64,000 nt of DNA from Fusarium oxysporum f. sp. lycopersici 4287 (taxonomy: Eukaryota; Ascomycota; Sordariomycetes; Hypocreales; Nectriaceae). The notes beneath the pieces were generated by a model, which saw only the letters and a program-made list of their open reading frames with translations, made no database searches and was not told where the DNA came from. The stretch lies in contig NC_030994.1 in NCBI RefSeq assembly GCF_000149955.1, positions 2,596,366 through 2,660,365 on the forward strand, given 5' to 3'. Position 1 is the first letter of the stretch. Each line of letters begins with the position of its first letter. Positions 34,901-46,604 of this stretch are shown here, in pieces. A program made the position numbers and the translations under genes.

Positions 34901-37900
34901 GTGACTGGTCGGTAGTAGCAAGCGGGGGAGGGGCGAGAAATAAGGAAGAAATGCCGTATGTACTGAAAAGACCCATTGCAATGGATGCAATCATGCTACA
35001 TTTGTCCAAGCATTATCCAATCAATTGTTGACAGAATTTGACCGATTCTTTTCGCCAATGGAATGGCGTTGGACAAAAGGTTGAACAGATCGAGGGTGGT
35101 GAAGTCGAAAGCTCGAGAATTTGGACATGAAGCATCTCAAAAGTCGTGTTGAAGTCGTGATAGTGGATCCTTAGAGTTGTATCAAGGCAATGGGTTCTCG
35201 GTGTTACATGGCCCGTCAATTGCTTCATGACGAGTTCAATTGAGTTCTGTCAACAAAAGACATCTCAGATATTGTCAATGAGGCTCTGCGTGATTGTGAT
35301 AGAAAACTTGATATGGCACGTGGAACATCCAAGGTTGAATCAAGCAGAGGAAAAAGCAAATCCAACCAAAATGGCTGTCATCAATGGGATGGGAGATACC
35401 AGGAAGGTACGTTACGCACGCACGCACTTTCCTCCCCCACCATCCCACCAACTTGATGCGTCCAGCTCATCTGATGAATGGATCCTTCCTCCTTTCTTGA
35501 GAGCTTCCACTACGTAAGGTATTGCACGCACCTGCAAATGGCACACCATCTTCGTAGAGAAGGTGCCAGAGACACCTGTCGATTGAGGTGACCCCTCGAT
35601 CGGGTCCCTGGAATTCAATACCGGACCTTGTCTTGTCTGTCTTTCACCCCATACAATACAACCTAACCACACAATTGCATATCAAACCCACCGTCACAGC
35701 AACGTCTGGTAATCGTTTTGACAACGCATCACTACATTACCTTACCTCCTGTGCTCTCCTGTAAAGGTACAGTTACAGGACAGAACAATGCCAGAAATTG
35801 CCCGGCTTGATGCACCTCTACCCGACCCGCCGCCTTACGTTCGCTTCTCAATTCACACCCTGTCAACCGACGCTGAGAGCCAATCCTCGGTCAGACCGTT
35901 GCAAGGTCTATCTTGATCATTACTTCTTCCTTCTGTCTCGACAGACATGTCTGGGCTTTTTGGTCAAAACGCCGCCAGCGAACAAGATGCAATTGGAGGG
36001 GGGTGTGGGCGAGATTGGAAATCCAAGGCTGCTTTTCCATCAACTTCGTCTTTTGGCTTTGCTTAGCGTCAGCGCGCTTGTTTGCAACTCTCTCCGCCTC
36101 CGTCTCCATTCTCCATGGTCCTGCCTACTCCCCTGCAGCAAGGAACAAGATGCAGTCCTAATGCATCCCAAAATTACACTGCGGATACATTCAGGAAGCC
36201 TGCATTCTCCAGTATCCGCTCCTCCGCGCAGACATCTTGCTATTCCTTGCCCAGAGCGCTTGAGCTGGATTTGAAGATGGAATGACAAGGGTCTAACCGG
36301 CGGTTGGTGATCCCTCACGAATATCCATTTACACGGTGAGGCAACCAATGTCTTTTTTCTTCAGACACCTACCACCAATGTTACCCGCTACTCCAAATGG
36401 TACCGGAACCCGGCCGATTGAGATGTACTCTTTTTATGGTACAGATATGCCTTTGTGAGGGTGTGGGCATTGGTGTCTACTTTACTTACCTAGGTCCATC
36501 TAGCCAACTCTCCAACCAGTCAGCGTTGATTAGGTCGTTCGTTGCGCTGTCCGTTTGGTCCTTTCTTACCTGCGATCCATTTACCTGCTTTCTGTCCGCA
36601 ACCAGCTATCACCAAAAAAGCAGCATGCCAGCCTAGTTTACATTGGCTATGTCCCTCACGTCACTCGACCAAGAGCCCAATCCAAGCCTGGCCTCGACTT
36701 GCCTCCTCCGCTTCTCAACGACCAAGCGCGTGACGCTCAGACGACTAACACCGTCGGTCTCCAATCGCTCCAGACAAGCAAATATCGGTGGGAAAACTTT
36801 TGCCCCCAAGACAAATTATACACATGGCCCTTATCCCTTCTCAACGTTTGGACCCAAGGGCTAGTGCAGCCACTTGTGTCCGTTGATGGACCCGGATATG
36901 CATGGCATCTTACCAGCATCTTACTTTCTTTTGCCCTTCTCCTGCTGTACCATACGGTCTGGCTCGGTCCCTTCCAAGTCGGGTCTTCTCTCGGTCTCCG
37001 CTCTGGCACACAGACGCATTTTTTCTCTTTTGTTAATTGCCCACTGGCACATGGTATCGTCATGTTCTGCCCGGCGCCATCTTTGACACATATCCATTGC
37101 CCTGTCAAGCACTTCTCACCAGTCTCTCCCCTAAACTTGCCCGGTAAATATCGATTTGGATCCAAGACGGTCTCCATTTTTTTACTCTCTTAATTGTTAC
37201 ATCTGACATCTAAGATTGCAGTCCTCACTCTCGGCATATGCACATGTCCATGCTCATCCTAGGCTGGTCTTGTTACACCCAGCCAACGGCGTAGCTCAAA
37301 GGCGTTTACAGTTTCAACGGCACTGCATTTGTCAAAGCAGTGTCCTTCGAAGTATCTTAAAGCCACGCTTTTCTTTAGGTTGCGTCTTATTCAAAGATTG
37401 GTCTTTCTCTATCTTCACCCTCCCCCAAAAGCCCTATCTTGAGCATGTTCCATTACTCTTCTCTTTCGTTGGCTCGGATGTCAAACGGCAGTACATCTCG
37501 GATAGTTCTCTGACATTTCATTACCTTTCCAAGGCTCTTTGCCGCTTCTAGCCTCCCTAGTCGCCCTCCTAGTAATCCTAGTTTTGAAGTTTCGTTACCT
37601 TGTCATATCGTTGCCGTCCGTGATGGCCCACACATGTGCATCTCGTCGTGATCGTCTCGTCTAGCCTCTCATCACCCTCAGGACCATGCCATCATCCTGT
37701 CATATCCTATGGCACGCCCTCATGGGCGGGGTTAATCGTCATTCATTGACGAATAGTGTCAAGATGAGTTATCCTGAAGTTCTTCCGGTTTGGCCGATCA
37801 AGGTTTCTGAAGAAGTATAAAAAGGCCAGAGTTGATGCTGTTGAGGCTTTCTTCTTCTTCTTCCTTTCTCATCACTCTTCAACCAGCTCCTGACTTGAAG

Positions 37901-38079
37901 TCCCAACTTGCCCAGCACTTATACATAGTCTTCTTGTCTTGTTGTCTTGATACACGACTCTCATACTTCAACTGATCTTCACTTGTCCTCAGCCTACTCA
38001 ACCTTGAACCATCACTCGGATCACTTGTCGAAGTATTCAATTGGCATACACACATCTTCTTCTCTATCAAATAATCACC
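32000..38079. other. 6-kb gene-free region upstream of KXD1-like gene
   Basis: I find no convincing gene. Frames up to about 200 codons (for example 36555-37193) use a non-ATG start and have no recognisable motif. The last 2.4 kb (35700-38079) is pyrimidine-rich, with many short ACC/GGTAC-type words, and could be a long promoter, a long 5' leader or a non-coding transcript. The core promoter of the next gene is probably the TATAAA at 37816-37821. Confidence 0.45.
37816..37821 (+). promoter_or_regulatory. TATA box of KXD1-like gene
   Basis: TATAAA within AGTATAAAAAGG, followed about 35 bp later by a CTTCTTCTTC pyrimidine tract. Both are typical core-promoter features. The ATG is 259 bp downstream. 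Confidence 0.5.
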
Positions 38080-38903
38080 ATGTCTTCTCATTACACTCCT
38101 GTGGGCTACTCCATGCCTCTTCCCGTTCCCTCCAAGGGCTCCCAATACCCCACCTACAGCCAGTATTCCGTCTCGCCTCCGGAATGTGATGACTCGGTTA
38201 GCTCCGCCTCGGGCATCCCCTCCTACAGCAATGGTGGATACTCGGCTACCTCGTCCGGGTACCAATATTCTGGCGGATACGGCGAATATGAAAGCACTCG
38301 CTCCGCTAGCGGCGTTGACTTCCAGGAGTACATGCAAGACCGCTTTGCCAACTCTTTTGACCCAATCCCCCTTGACCGTAGTATGGCCATGCAAGCTCAG
38401 ACGTAAGTGGATCTCCCACCCAATTTCCACAGATGCGACGCAGACTATGTTTGTTCGACGATATTTGCAAAGAGTTACACAGGCTTGCCGTAAGCGGCAA
38501 AAGACATTTGGCCAGTATGTATACTGACTCGGTTTGTGGGCAGATCTGGTAAAATGAATGCCAAGCACCGCGAGCTTATGGAGCTTCAGAAGAAGGCGCA
38601 GGCTCGTCTTGCGAAGACTCGTGAGCGCTTCCAGGAGGGTATGCGAGATGCCCATGAGGTGCGCAGCGATCTTGAGTGGACACAAAAGAAAGTTGGGTAA
38701 GTCGAACAAACTTCGCGACTTTTTTGCACCGTATGGCAAACGCAACTGCAGTTTGTTACGCGAGGCAAGATCAAATCGCAGAGTTAAAGTGAAGCGAATT
38801 GAGACTAACCCACCATCATAGCTCGCTGAAGACCAAAGCTTCGCGCAAACATGGCAAGGAGTACAGCAAGGCCCGCGCCCGTTTTCCATCCCCTGAGAAC
38901 TGA
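38080..38903 (+). CDS. KXD1: KXD1-like BLOC-1 subunit (KxDL-motif protein), 3 exons
   Basis: Probable subunit of the fungal BLOC-1 complex, which acts in endosomal sorting. Exons 38080-38402, 38544-38696 and 38822-38903 give 558 nt or 185 residues. The N-terminal 85 residues are low-complexity Ser/Tyr/Gly/Pro. The conserved part starts at VDFQEYMQDRFANSFDPIPLDRS, as I remember for filamentous-fungal KXD1 proteins. A coiled coil of about 60 residues follows (NAKHRELMELQKKAQARL to LEWTQKKVGSLKTKA). The KxDL motif appears as RSDL (residues 148-151), so its lysine is replaced by arginine. It ends RARFPSPEN. The identification rests on remembered family texture and should be confirmed by profile search. 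An unusually long gene-free region precedes it. Confidence 0.72.
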
Positions 38904-40210
38904 TTGTTTCCTGGGAACTTTCTTTGGAGCGGCATTTTGAACTTTTACGACCAAAAACTTTACTTAGCGAGCAACTTTCGGCCATACGATTCACCAAAAT
39001 TTCCTACTTGCGCACATAGTTTCACTGCAAAATGCAGGAACACACGATAATCAGATTCCCAGAATTTCAAGGTTAATTGTTTTTGTATTTAGTGAGTATT
39101 TCACGCTTGTCATGCCACCCTCAATCCCGACCTGCATGAACTACTCGTTCATGCAAGGGGAGCGTGAGGTGACGTTGAAATCAGGGTCACTAAGCGCGGC
39201 AATTGAGCCGCCTGGCGCGCGGTGTCTTGCTGCTTTTAAGCAGAGCGACAAGGCAGGCGTGTGGGCAGTTCTTAGCCAGGAACGCCAGCCTCATGGCTTC
39301 TGGGGCAGGTGTGGGGGAAAACACGCGGAGAGGGCGAAGATGGGCGGCTTTTTCACGACTTATGGCTTATGATTGGATGAACTGAACGATCTAGGGGCGG
39401 TTGTTAAAAATACACCTCCTCCCCAGCTCCTGTGGGGTGCCAGGGGATAGCGTCAGCGGGTTTGCAGCAAGACATGATGTGTCGGAACCGATTGCTGCAT
39501 GGGAGACGTGCTTGGAAACCTCTCTGGGTATGGGTGACGCGGGAGCAGCCGAGGGGGTGTACTGAGTGAGAAACCCTGGAAAGCAATGGAGCAAGAATAT
39601 GACAGGATGGAGAAAAGTAGCGGACTCGCAAAGCAGTATATTTAAGACGCTTGCCCCAATCAGGAGAGGCAGCGACGATGATATCGCTCCATTGGGTAAC
39701 GCGGCGAGCCTGGAGAGCGGATGGGACCATCTTGGGAGGAGCCAGGATCTGTAAGAAGGTTTTCTTTGTGGATATCTCGACTGGAGTATGGAGTCTCATA
39801 GCAAGCAATATCTCGTTTCCCTTCGTTGACTGAAGGCATAGCCCTGGGACCAATTGATGTGATAACCCCCCCGTAGATGTGATTGACCTGCTCCCCACGC
39901 CCCTCCAGACCATCGATGAGCCAGTCTGAGTAAGGACAAGCATGTGATATGAGGCATATTGGCGTAGTGAGTTGAAGTCCCGTCGTAATGGTACTCGGAG
40001 GTTGTTAGACCCCTGTTCATATATCACATGATGTACCACGTGACACGATATTTGATATCAAAATCTGCCTCTGGTTGAATGTGAGCCACGGCATCATAGT
40101 ACGGCGTCAAGCGCTTCCCGAGGTAGTCCATACTAATGAGGTTTGCATCTTGACAACGTTCAGTTCGTATAATCCATGTGCATTAGCAGTTGTCCGTCGA
40201 TGTCGATGCT
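38904..40210. other. Intergenic
   Basis: No gene is recognised. A 211-codon minus-strand frame (39404-40039) has an ATG but lacks motifs and has the uneven composition of a chance frame. Confidence 0.45.
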
Positions 40211-40699
40211 TCAAGCAGGAGCATCACCTGTCGTCGCAGCGTTTCCAGCATTTCGAGTGATCCACGTTCCTCTTGTCGTCAAGCCCCGAGCCTTCTCGAT
40301 CTTTTCCCAGGGGTTCTCGTTAGACAGGCGGTCGTAGTAACCAGTGAACTTATTACCCCTGGCCCCATGTGCGCCTGAGTGCTGGCCTTGAGGCGTGGCT
40401 TGCGCCGGAGCAGGTCTCTGGGGTAGGCTAGCCGGGCGCGCTTGCGCTGGCACTTTCTGTTCTGGGTTGGCATTTCCTTCGTTGTCGTCGTCCAGCGAAA
40501 TCTCATCCTTGTTTGAGCCGGTTCCCAAAGCCGTGGAGTTTGCGCCGGTTGCCGATGACTTGGACGGCAGTAGAGCATCTGCATTTGGATTGTAGCGACG
40601 GCGCTTGGAAGGTGGTGATGCAGCGCCGAAGGATGAGAAGCCCATCTGAGCCATGAGGTCGTCATCAGATACTTCCACGTCGTTTTCTGTGGCGTCCAT
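40211..40699 (-). CDS. Small protein of unknown function with MGFSSFG motif
   Basis: A single exon of 162 residues from ATG 40699 (MDATENDVEVSDDDL). An acidic start leads to LMAQMGFSSFG and then a basic patch SKRRRYNPNADA that looks like a nuclear localisation signal. The middle is disordered, Ala/Pro/Gln-rich. The C-terminal segment NKFTGYYDRLSNENPWEKIEKARGLTTRGTW looks conserved, with aromatic and charged residues in a regular pattern. I do not recognise the family for certain. MGFSSF resembles a short motif in some spliceosomal proteins (SNRNP27 type), but that is too little to name it. Clear ORF structure and biased composition at both ends argue that it is real. Confidence 0.7.
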   Translation of the reverse strand: MDATENDVEVSDDDLMAQMGFSSFGAASPPSKRRRYNPNADALLPSKSSATGANSTALGTGSNKDEISLDDDNEGNANPEQKVPAQARPASLPQRPAPAQATPQGQHSGAHGARGNKFTGYYDRLSNENPWEKIEKARGLTTRGTWITRNAGNAATTGDAPA

Positions 40700-41526
40700 C
40701 TTGAAAGCGTGAAAAGGAACGTGTTTGAGTGTGATTCACTTGAATAGTAAGGCAGACAGCAGTAAGCGTCCCCTTGAGTGAGTGAAATGAGGAGATTAAT
40801 GAGTGAAGTGAGTCAAGTGAGACGGTGGAAAGAATGAGGTGTGTCTGGTGCAAATGGAATCTGGGGTTGAGGCTGATTGTGGAGTTGTGGCTGTTGGGCA
40901 GCTATTGTGGCTTGACTCTTGCGCCTGTCCGTTCGTCTGGGCATCCAACGGCATTTACAAACAACAAGGATTAGAAAATATGTAAGAACAAAATTATGAT
41001 CATGGCATAAACCGTGGCTCCTGGTTTTACGTATGAAATCAAAATTATTGATACAGATATACCAGACTATGGCGCAATACCTTTCATGCCTTGAAGCTGG
41101 ACAGTATCGCAACCAATGTTTTGAGAGAGAAACGAAATATCAGTGACATCAGACTGATGATCAAAGGGCCCCGACGAGACTTAATTAGAAACAAATAGGC
41201 TAGGATAAGTTATGCAGTCGGAAGATTTAACGAAGGTCGACGAATGACGATGGATTTTCCCTGGTGTTTGTGTAACAGATCTGCGGCCACCCGAAGCCTG
41301 GCGTGTTTCATTTCTTGCTTGTGAAGAAATTAGGTACCAAGCAGGCCATCTCATTATCAATCAACCTTGCAATTTTTTTCATGTGAATCCATCTGTTCTT
41401 CTCACGAAAGTAGTCTAATATACTGATCCTTACCTAGTTTCATCCCATCTAAACTAACATTTTCGTTGCTTCTTTTTGCCAACTGGAACACACGTCATTG
41501 AATCTACACCACTACACAACAGCATC
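40700..41526. other. Divergent intergenic
   Basis: This is the promoter region of the minus-strand small gene and the plus-strand gene at 41527. GAGTGA-type repeats lie just before the minus-strand start (40775-40825). No coding frame is recognised. Confidence 0.45.
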
Positions 41527-42132
41527 ATGACCGATCCAAAGCCCATCAAGCTCAATCCCCCTACCAAATATGCACCATCTACCAAAAACTCACCTCCCGT
41601 GGACCCTCCAACGCTTGACTGGATCACCACAACATGGAGCGTCACGCACTCGACGCTGAGCATGTGGCGTGATGCCCGCAACGTCCGCATCACATACAAA
41701 CTCCTCCCCGGAACCGCAGATGGCCGACCCCGTATCGACGACCTCGTCGAGTACGAGCCGCTCTCCAAGGACGGAACGCTCAAAACAGTCCAGGGCATCG
41801 ACACACAAGCTTCGTCTATCGGATGGGACTGGCGAGGTAAAGGATGGCTTGTCTTTGTCAACACGCACTGGGAGCTACTGGGCTGGGGCGAGGCAGTCAC
41901 TTCAGAGGGCGTTAAGGAGAGATGGGCTGTTACGTGGTTTGCCCCTACGGTGTTTACGAAGGAGGGTGTTGATATCTACTGTGATCGTAAGGAGGGGCTG
42001 AGTGAGGAGACGTATGTGAGGATTAGAGAGGCGTTGAAAGGATTGGAGACGAGGAAGGTGGCTGAGATGGTTGAGGCTCACATGCAGCCTGTTGAGATCA
42101 GGTTGCCGTGGGTAGAGGGAAGCAATGAGTAG
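41527..42132 (+). CDS. Conserved-looking fungal protein, possible lipocalin-like fold
   Basis: A single exon of 201 residues from ATG 41527 (MTDPKPIKLNPP). Its pattern of short beta strands with many tryptophans (TTWSVTHSTLSMWRDARN, IGWDWRGKGWLVFVNTHWELLGWGE, ERWAVTWFAPTVFTKEG) suggests a small beta-barrel such as the calycin/lipocalin fold. Helical residues follow (SEETYVRIREALKGLE). The line VRITYKLLPG followed by DDLVEYEPL looks like a ligand-barrel edge. There is no signal peptide, so it is probably cytosolic. I know similar uncharacterised proteins from ascomycetes, but no function. The fold assignment is inference. Confidence 0.72.
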   Translation: MTDPKPIKLNPPTKYAPSTKNSPPVDPPTLDWITTTWSVTHSTLSMWRDARNVRITYKLLPGTADGRPRIDDLVEYEPLSKDGTLKTVQGIDTQASSIGWDWRGKGWLVFVNTHWELLGWGEAVTSEGVKERWAVTWFAPTVFTKEGVDIYCDRKEGLSEETYVRIREALKGLETRKVAEMVEAHMQPVEIRLPWVEGSNE

Positions 42133-42666
42133 GCAACGTGTTTGGACGAGCTTCTTAGTTTGACTTTTTAGTATTTGATGTAATATACCCCATCGCCTGA
42201 AATAGAGATGCTGCCTAATGGACATGCGCAGATCAAATAATTACACGATCTTTCCAACATCATGTGAACTCTACGAACTTTGTCTTCAAAGTTCTCAACT
42301 AAATCATCGAGATAGGCAACAGTGAGGACAGGAGTGTTTCCCAATTGAGCTGGTATGTGTTCTTACTGAGGTGCTGTGCAGGCTTCTTTCACGCCATAGC
42401 CTCACATTGAGCTGAACCCTTTCATCAAACGATCTGGTCACTACCTCTGGAGCTCCAATACACTATCGACAACAAATCATCATCATAAACATGGCGCCTC
42501 GGTCCTAGTCACGATGTCAAGTAAGACTCATGACGTGCGTCAAAGGGCACAGAGCCTTCGAGTGAGAGTTAGTATCTCCCTAACCAGCATGTAGTCAAAC
42601 CTAATACGAACATGTCGAAGGGTACAAGTCGTGAAAATCATTGAAAGGGTATCTTATGCTAAGCTA
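42133..42666. other. Convergent intergenic
   Basis: 3' flanks of two convergent genes. No coding frame or RNA gene is recognised. Confidence 0.5.
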
Positions 42667-43823
42667 TTAGTTTTTCGAATGGTGCCGTCGTCGTTCATGA
42701 CCAACCCTCTCTGAAGATCGCGAGTCTCTCTTATGAGGCTCGTCATCTCCCCGATGTCTCTCTTTTCGTTGTTCACTCTCCTCGTAGCGCTTTCTCTCGT
42801 GCCGTGACCCTTCTCTATCGTGACGCTCATGTCTTCGACTTCGTGAATCCGCATGACCACTATGGCTATGTCTTCCTTCTCTTGATCTGTGTCTCCGCTC
42901 ATGACGACTGGGAGACCTTTCCTCACCACGTTCGCGACTCCTATGTCGCTCTCTACTCCTATCCCTTTCATGTTGCCTTCTACGCCGTTTCTCACGGTGT
43001 CGTTCATCGCGGCGCATCTGCTTCAACTCTTCTTCTCTTTCTTCCTGGAAACGCTTCCTCTCCTGTTTGATCTCTCGAACCTTGGAAGCTCCCTTTTTCA
43101 TCATAGCGAGAGGATCGTTAGATACTATGCGCTTGGCATCTCGTTCTTTGCGATTAGGGTCCTGGTTTCCCCATACGTCTTTTGACGAGGCATCAGGGGC
43201 TGCAGCGTCAGACTGAGAGTACCATGGTTTAAGAACGCCATCCTTTCCCGTAGCATTCAAGAAGCGCATTGTGTACTGGTCCTCGTAGCTCTGCTTTTTC
43301 TTCTTGGCTTCCCTCTCAGCCTCCTCATTCTTCTCAGCATGAGTTCTTGACTTCTCATCGCCCAGAAGATCAATATGTCCATTATGATCCACGATGGGCG
43401 CGGAGCTTGTGCTCTTCTTCTCAGACTCTATCCTAACAAGAGCCGAGTTGTCATTCTCCCTTGCTAGCCGCATCTCAAAGTCTGTATCGTCCTCGCCTGG
43501 TCGCTTTCGCTTTCGTCGCATACTCGTTCTTTGCAATGCATCGCGATCACGAACAGGAGGCTCCTCGTCTTTTGGTGGTTCATCGTCTTCGATCGGCGGT
43601 GGTACTTCACCTCGAAGAATAGCTAAGCGCCGTTGCGCATCTATCTCTTGCATGCGCTGCTCCTCAGCTTCTTCGGCTGCCTTTGCGGCGGCTTCGTCGC
43701 GACGGACGCGGGCGATGTTGTCGGCATTGTAAACGTTCCACGACTTCTTCCCTAGTAAGTGTCTATAGAGAGTTAGCTTACGTGTCAAGTAGGTACTTGA
43801 GCAATATGTACTTACAGTGGCAT
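42667..43823 (-). CDS. LENG1/Cir-N-domain nuclear protein, 2 exons with 8-nt first exon
   Basis: Nuclear protein related to human LENG1 and sharing the Cir N-terminal domain found in Cwc25-type splicing factors. Exons 43823-43816 (8 nt) and 43762-42667 give 1104 nt or 367 residues. The first exon encodes only Met-Pro and part of Leu3. After splicing the protein reads MPLHLLGKKSWNVYNADN, matching the LENG1 opening (KKSWxVxNxDNxARVRRDEA). A charged coiled coil follows (RMQEIDAQRRLAILRGE), then the core segments EDQYTMRFLNATGKDGVLKPWYS and DPLAMMKKGASKVREIK. The C-terminal 120 residues are an Arg/Ser/Glu/His-rich SR-like tail, as in splicing-associated proteins. It is divergent from SEC18 with 354 bp between the starts. 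The role in splicing is inferred from the family. Confidence 0.85.
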
Positions 43824-44177
43824 TTTGATGATATTAGGAGAATGGAAGTCAAGGTTTAGCTAACTTTAGACCTTCTTTGAGGACCCTTCCCCAAGTTTAG
43901 GTAACTTTAGGTAACTTCCATTAGTGGGGGCCGTGTCGTCACCCGCCTGTGTCAGAGGCTGTGTCACAGGTAAGACCCCGCCATTGAGCTGCGATCGCCA
44001 CCTAAAACTGTCCTTAGGGGACTCGACTTACTTAAGGTGGATAGCTTCCCCTGCATCGAATGCGTTTTGGGATTGTAACAACACACCTTGCTTACCCAAA
44101 CTTGTCCCTCCTTTTGACATCGCCACCAACTGTAATCACCTCCCTAACCATTTCATCACTTCGCTCTCCTACTAGCT
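43824..44177. promoter_or_regulatory. Bidirectional promoter, LENG1-like and SEC18
   Basis: 354 bp shared by two divergent genes. It contains several copies of a TTTAGGTAAC-like word (43851-43917), also seen near 46.7 kb and, in reverse complement, near 63.9 kb. No TATA box is obvious. Confidence 0.55.
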
Positions 44178-46604
44178 ATGAATCGTCCCTATCGTCCCCA
44201 TCCAGGGCAGCAGGGGGCTCAGCCTCGGGCAGCGCGACTGCACGTTGAGACAATCGAAGATAAGACTCTAAGGACCAAGTTCGTTTACAACAACAAGTAA
44301 GTCCGCTCTTTGCAATAATAACAGCCTGGATAAAGCTAATGACTAGTGAAGATGCGCCGTCTCACCCGAAGACTTCCCTCCCAACCGAGATGGCTCTGAT
44401 CATCACATCCTCATCCGTGGAGGCCAACCCGTTGGCGAATACGTCGTTACTGCTACACCTATCCCTGGCTTCCCCAGAGGCGGTATTAGTCTCACAGACG
44501 CTCAACGAACATGGGCCGGCATCACCATGAGGGACGAATTCATCGGCGAGATCTACAATCCTTTCAGCGCTCGTTCCGACGCCTATCTTGGCACGGTCGA
44601 GCTTTCGATCACTTTCAGAACCCAAAACAAGAAGACAGACGTTCCCTACGATGAGGAAGAGCTCTCTAAGCTCTTCATAGACTCCTACCAGAACCAAGTG
44701 CTTGCCCCTGGCCAACGCATGCTTATGGACCATCGCAACATTCCTCTTCTCGTCGTCGTCGAGTCCGTGGTTCTCACGGGTTTGGACACGTCTTCAGAAG
44801 CGGAACAAAAGAACCAGGACCCCAATGCCAGAGGTATCCTGATTCCCCAAAGCAAGGTGTTCTTCCACGCCAAAACAGGAGATGGCTTCAAACTCAAGCC
44901 TTCGGTGAACAAGCCCAACGCCAGCGCCATCTTCGCTCCTAGTTTCAAGTTTGATGATCTTGGAATTGGTGGTTTGGACACTCAGATTTCTACCATTTTC
45001 CGTCGTGTGTTTGCGTCTCGTATTTTTCCTCCTGGTATAGTTGCCAAGATGGGTATCGATCACGTCAAGGGACTACTACTTTATGGGCCCCCAGGAACTG
45101 GTAAAACACTGATTGCCCGACAATTAGGCAAAACTCTAAACGCCCATCCACCTAAGATTGTCAATGGCCCCGAAGTGCTGAATAAGTTTGTTGGTCAATC
45201 CGAGGAGAACATCAGAAAGCTGTTCGCAGATGCAGAGAAAGAGTACAAGGAAAAGGGAGACGAGAGTGGTCTTCACATCATCATCTTTGATGAGCTTGAT
45301 GCTGTTTGTAAGCAGCGAGGTTCTGGATCTGGTGGCGGCACAGGTGTTGGTGATACTGTTGTCAACCAGCTCCTTGCCAAACTCGATGGCGTGGACAAAC
45401 TTAACAATATCCTTTTGATCGGCATGACCAATCGAAAGGATATGATCGACGAGGCTTTGCTACGACCCGGACGTCTAGAAGTCCAGCTAGAGATCTCTCT
45501 TCCTGATGAAGAGGGTCGATTTGGTATCATCAAGATTCACACCTCCAAATTTGCCAAGAACGACATCTTGGACCACGACGTCGACTTGGCTGAGCTTGCT
45601 CGCCTGACCAAGAACTACTCCGGTGCTGAAATTGCTGGTCTGGTCAAGGCAGCAGCAGCCAGTGCATTCTCTCGGCACACTGATGCCAACCAGATCACTG
45701 TTACAAAGGATATCGAGCACATGAAAGTCAAGTGGAGCGACTTCTTACTGGCTCTCAGCGAGGTCAGGCCAGCATACGGCGCCTCGGAGGCAGAATTAGA
45801 GGCGGCTCTCTCTCAGGATATCATTCATTATTCACCAGACATTCAACGTATCCTGAATGACATGCTTGGTGTTGCGCACATGGTCAAGGAAGACTCTGAA
45901 AAACTAACCTCTTCGATCATCTTTCATGGCGCCCAAGGAAGCGGCAAGACAGCCCTAACTGCACACATCGCGAAGCTGTCAGACATCCCATTTATCAGAA
46001 TGATCACGCCGCAAAAGCTCGCCGGGTACCGTGACGACTTCGCCAAGTCTGAATTTATTCACAAGACCTTCAGCGATGCACAAAAGTCCGCTGTCAGTGT
46101 AGTGATCTTGGATAGCATTGAGCAACTGATCGGATGGAACCCTATTGGGCCTCGCTTCTCAATGACAGTCCTCGGTACATTGTCTGCTTTGATTACAAGC
46201 CCTCCTATCAACGTAAGTTTTATTCATATGGTAGCAACGTTCACTTTAGCTAACTACTCACGCAGGGGCACCGTCTGCTAGTCTTAGCAACCACCTCTCA
46301 ACCCAATGTTCTCAAGGAGCTCGATATTGCAAAGGACTTCGAAAAGGACGTGCGCGTGCCTACAGTTTCGAACCTTCGTGAATTGCAAACAGTGCTGCAT
46401 TCATCGAGCGGCGTCCCGGCCGGAAGCATCGAGCAAGCCCTGGCTCGTATTCATGAGCATGCAGGAGGAGACCATGTTGGCATCGGCATCAAGCCTATCA
46501 TTGCATTCATTTCAGAGGCTAGGATGAATCAAGACAGTGCTGCCTTTGCGGATAAATTTTCAAACTTGGTGTTGACCAAGATGCAGGGCTCATGGGCTCG
46601 GTAG
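44178..46604 (+). CDS. SEC18: Vesicular-fusion ATPase Sec18/NSF, 3 exons
   Basis: AAA ATPase that disassembles SNARE complexes with Sec17, acting on all membrane-fusion steps. Exons 44178-44296, 44352-46212 and 46266-46604 give 2319 nt or 772 residues (yeast 758). The N-domain runs from about residue 40 (CAVSPEDFP, TWAGITMRDEF). D1 has Walker A GPPGTGKT, Walker B IIIFDELDAVC, and LLIGMTNRKDMIDEALLRPGR with the arginine finger region. D2 has Walker A GAQGSGKT and a Walker B of the form VVILDSIEQL, in which the second acidic residue is shifted, as in other D2 domains that mainly hexamerise. The first intron acceptor is the GAAG at 44351, which restores the frame KCAVSP. The assignment is firm. 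Confidence 0.96.

Noticed and set aside
36555..37193. 212-codon plus-strand frame with some hydrophobic stretches
   Set aside because: Starts at a non-ATG codon in a pyrimidine-rich region. The hydrophobicity comes from CT-rich sequence encoding Leu/Ser/Phe.
39404..40039. 211-codon minus-strand frame
   Set aside because: No motif, no splice context and uneven codon use; more likely chance than gene.
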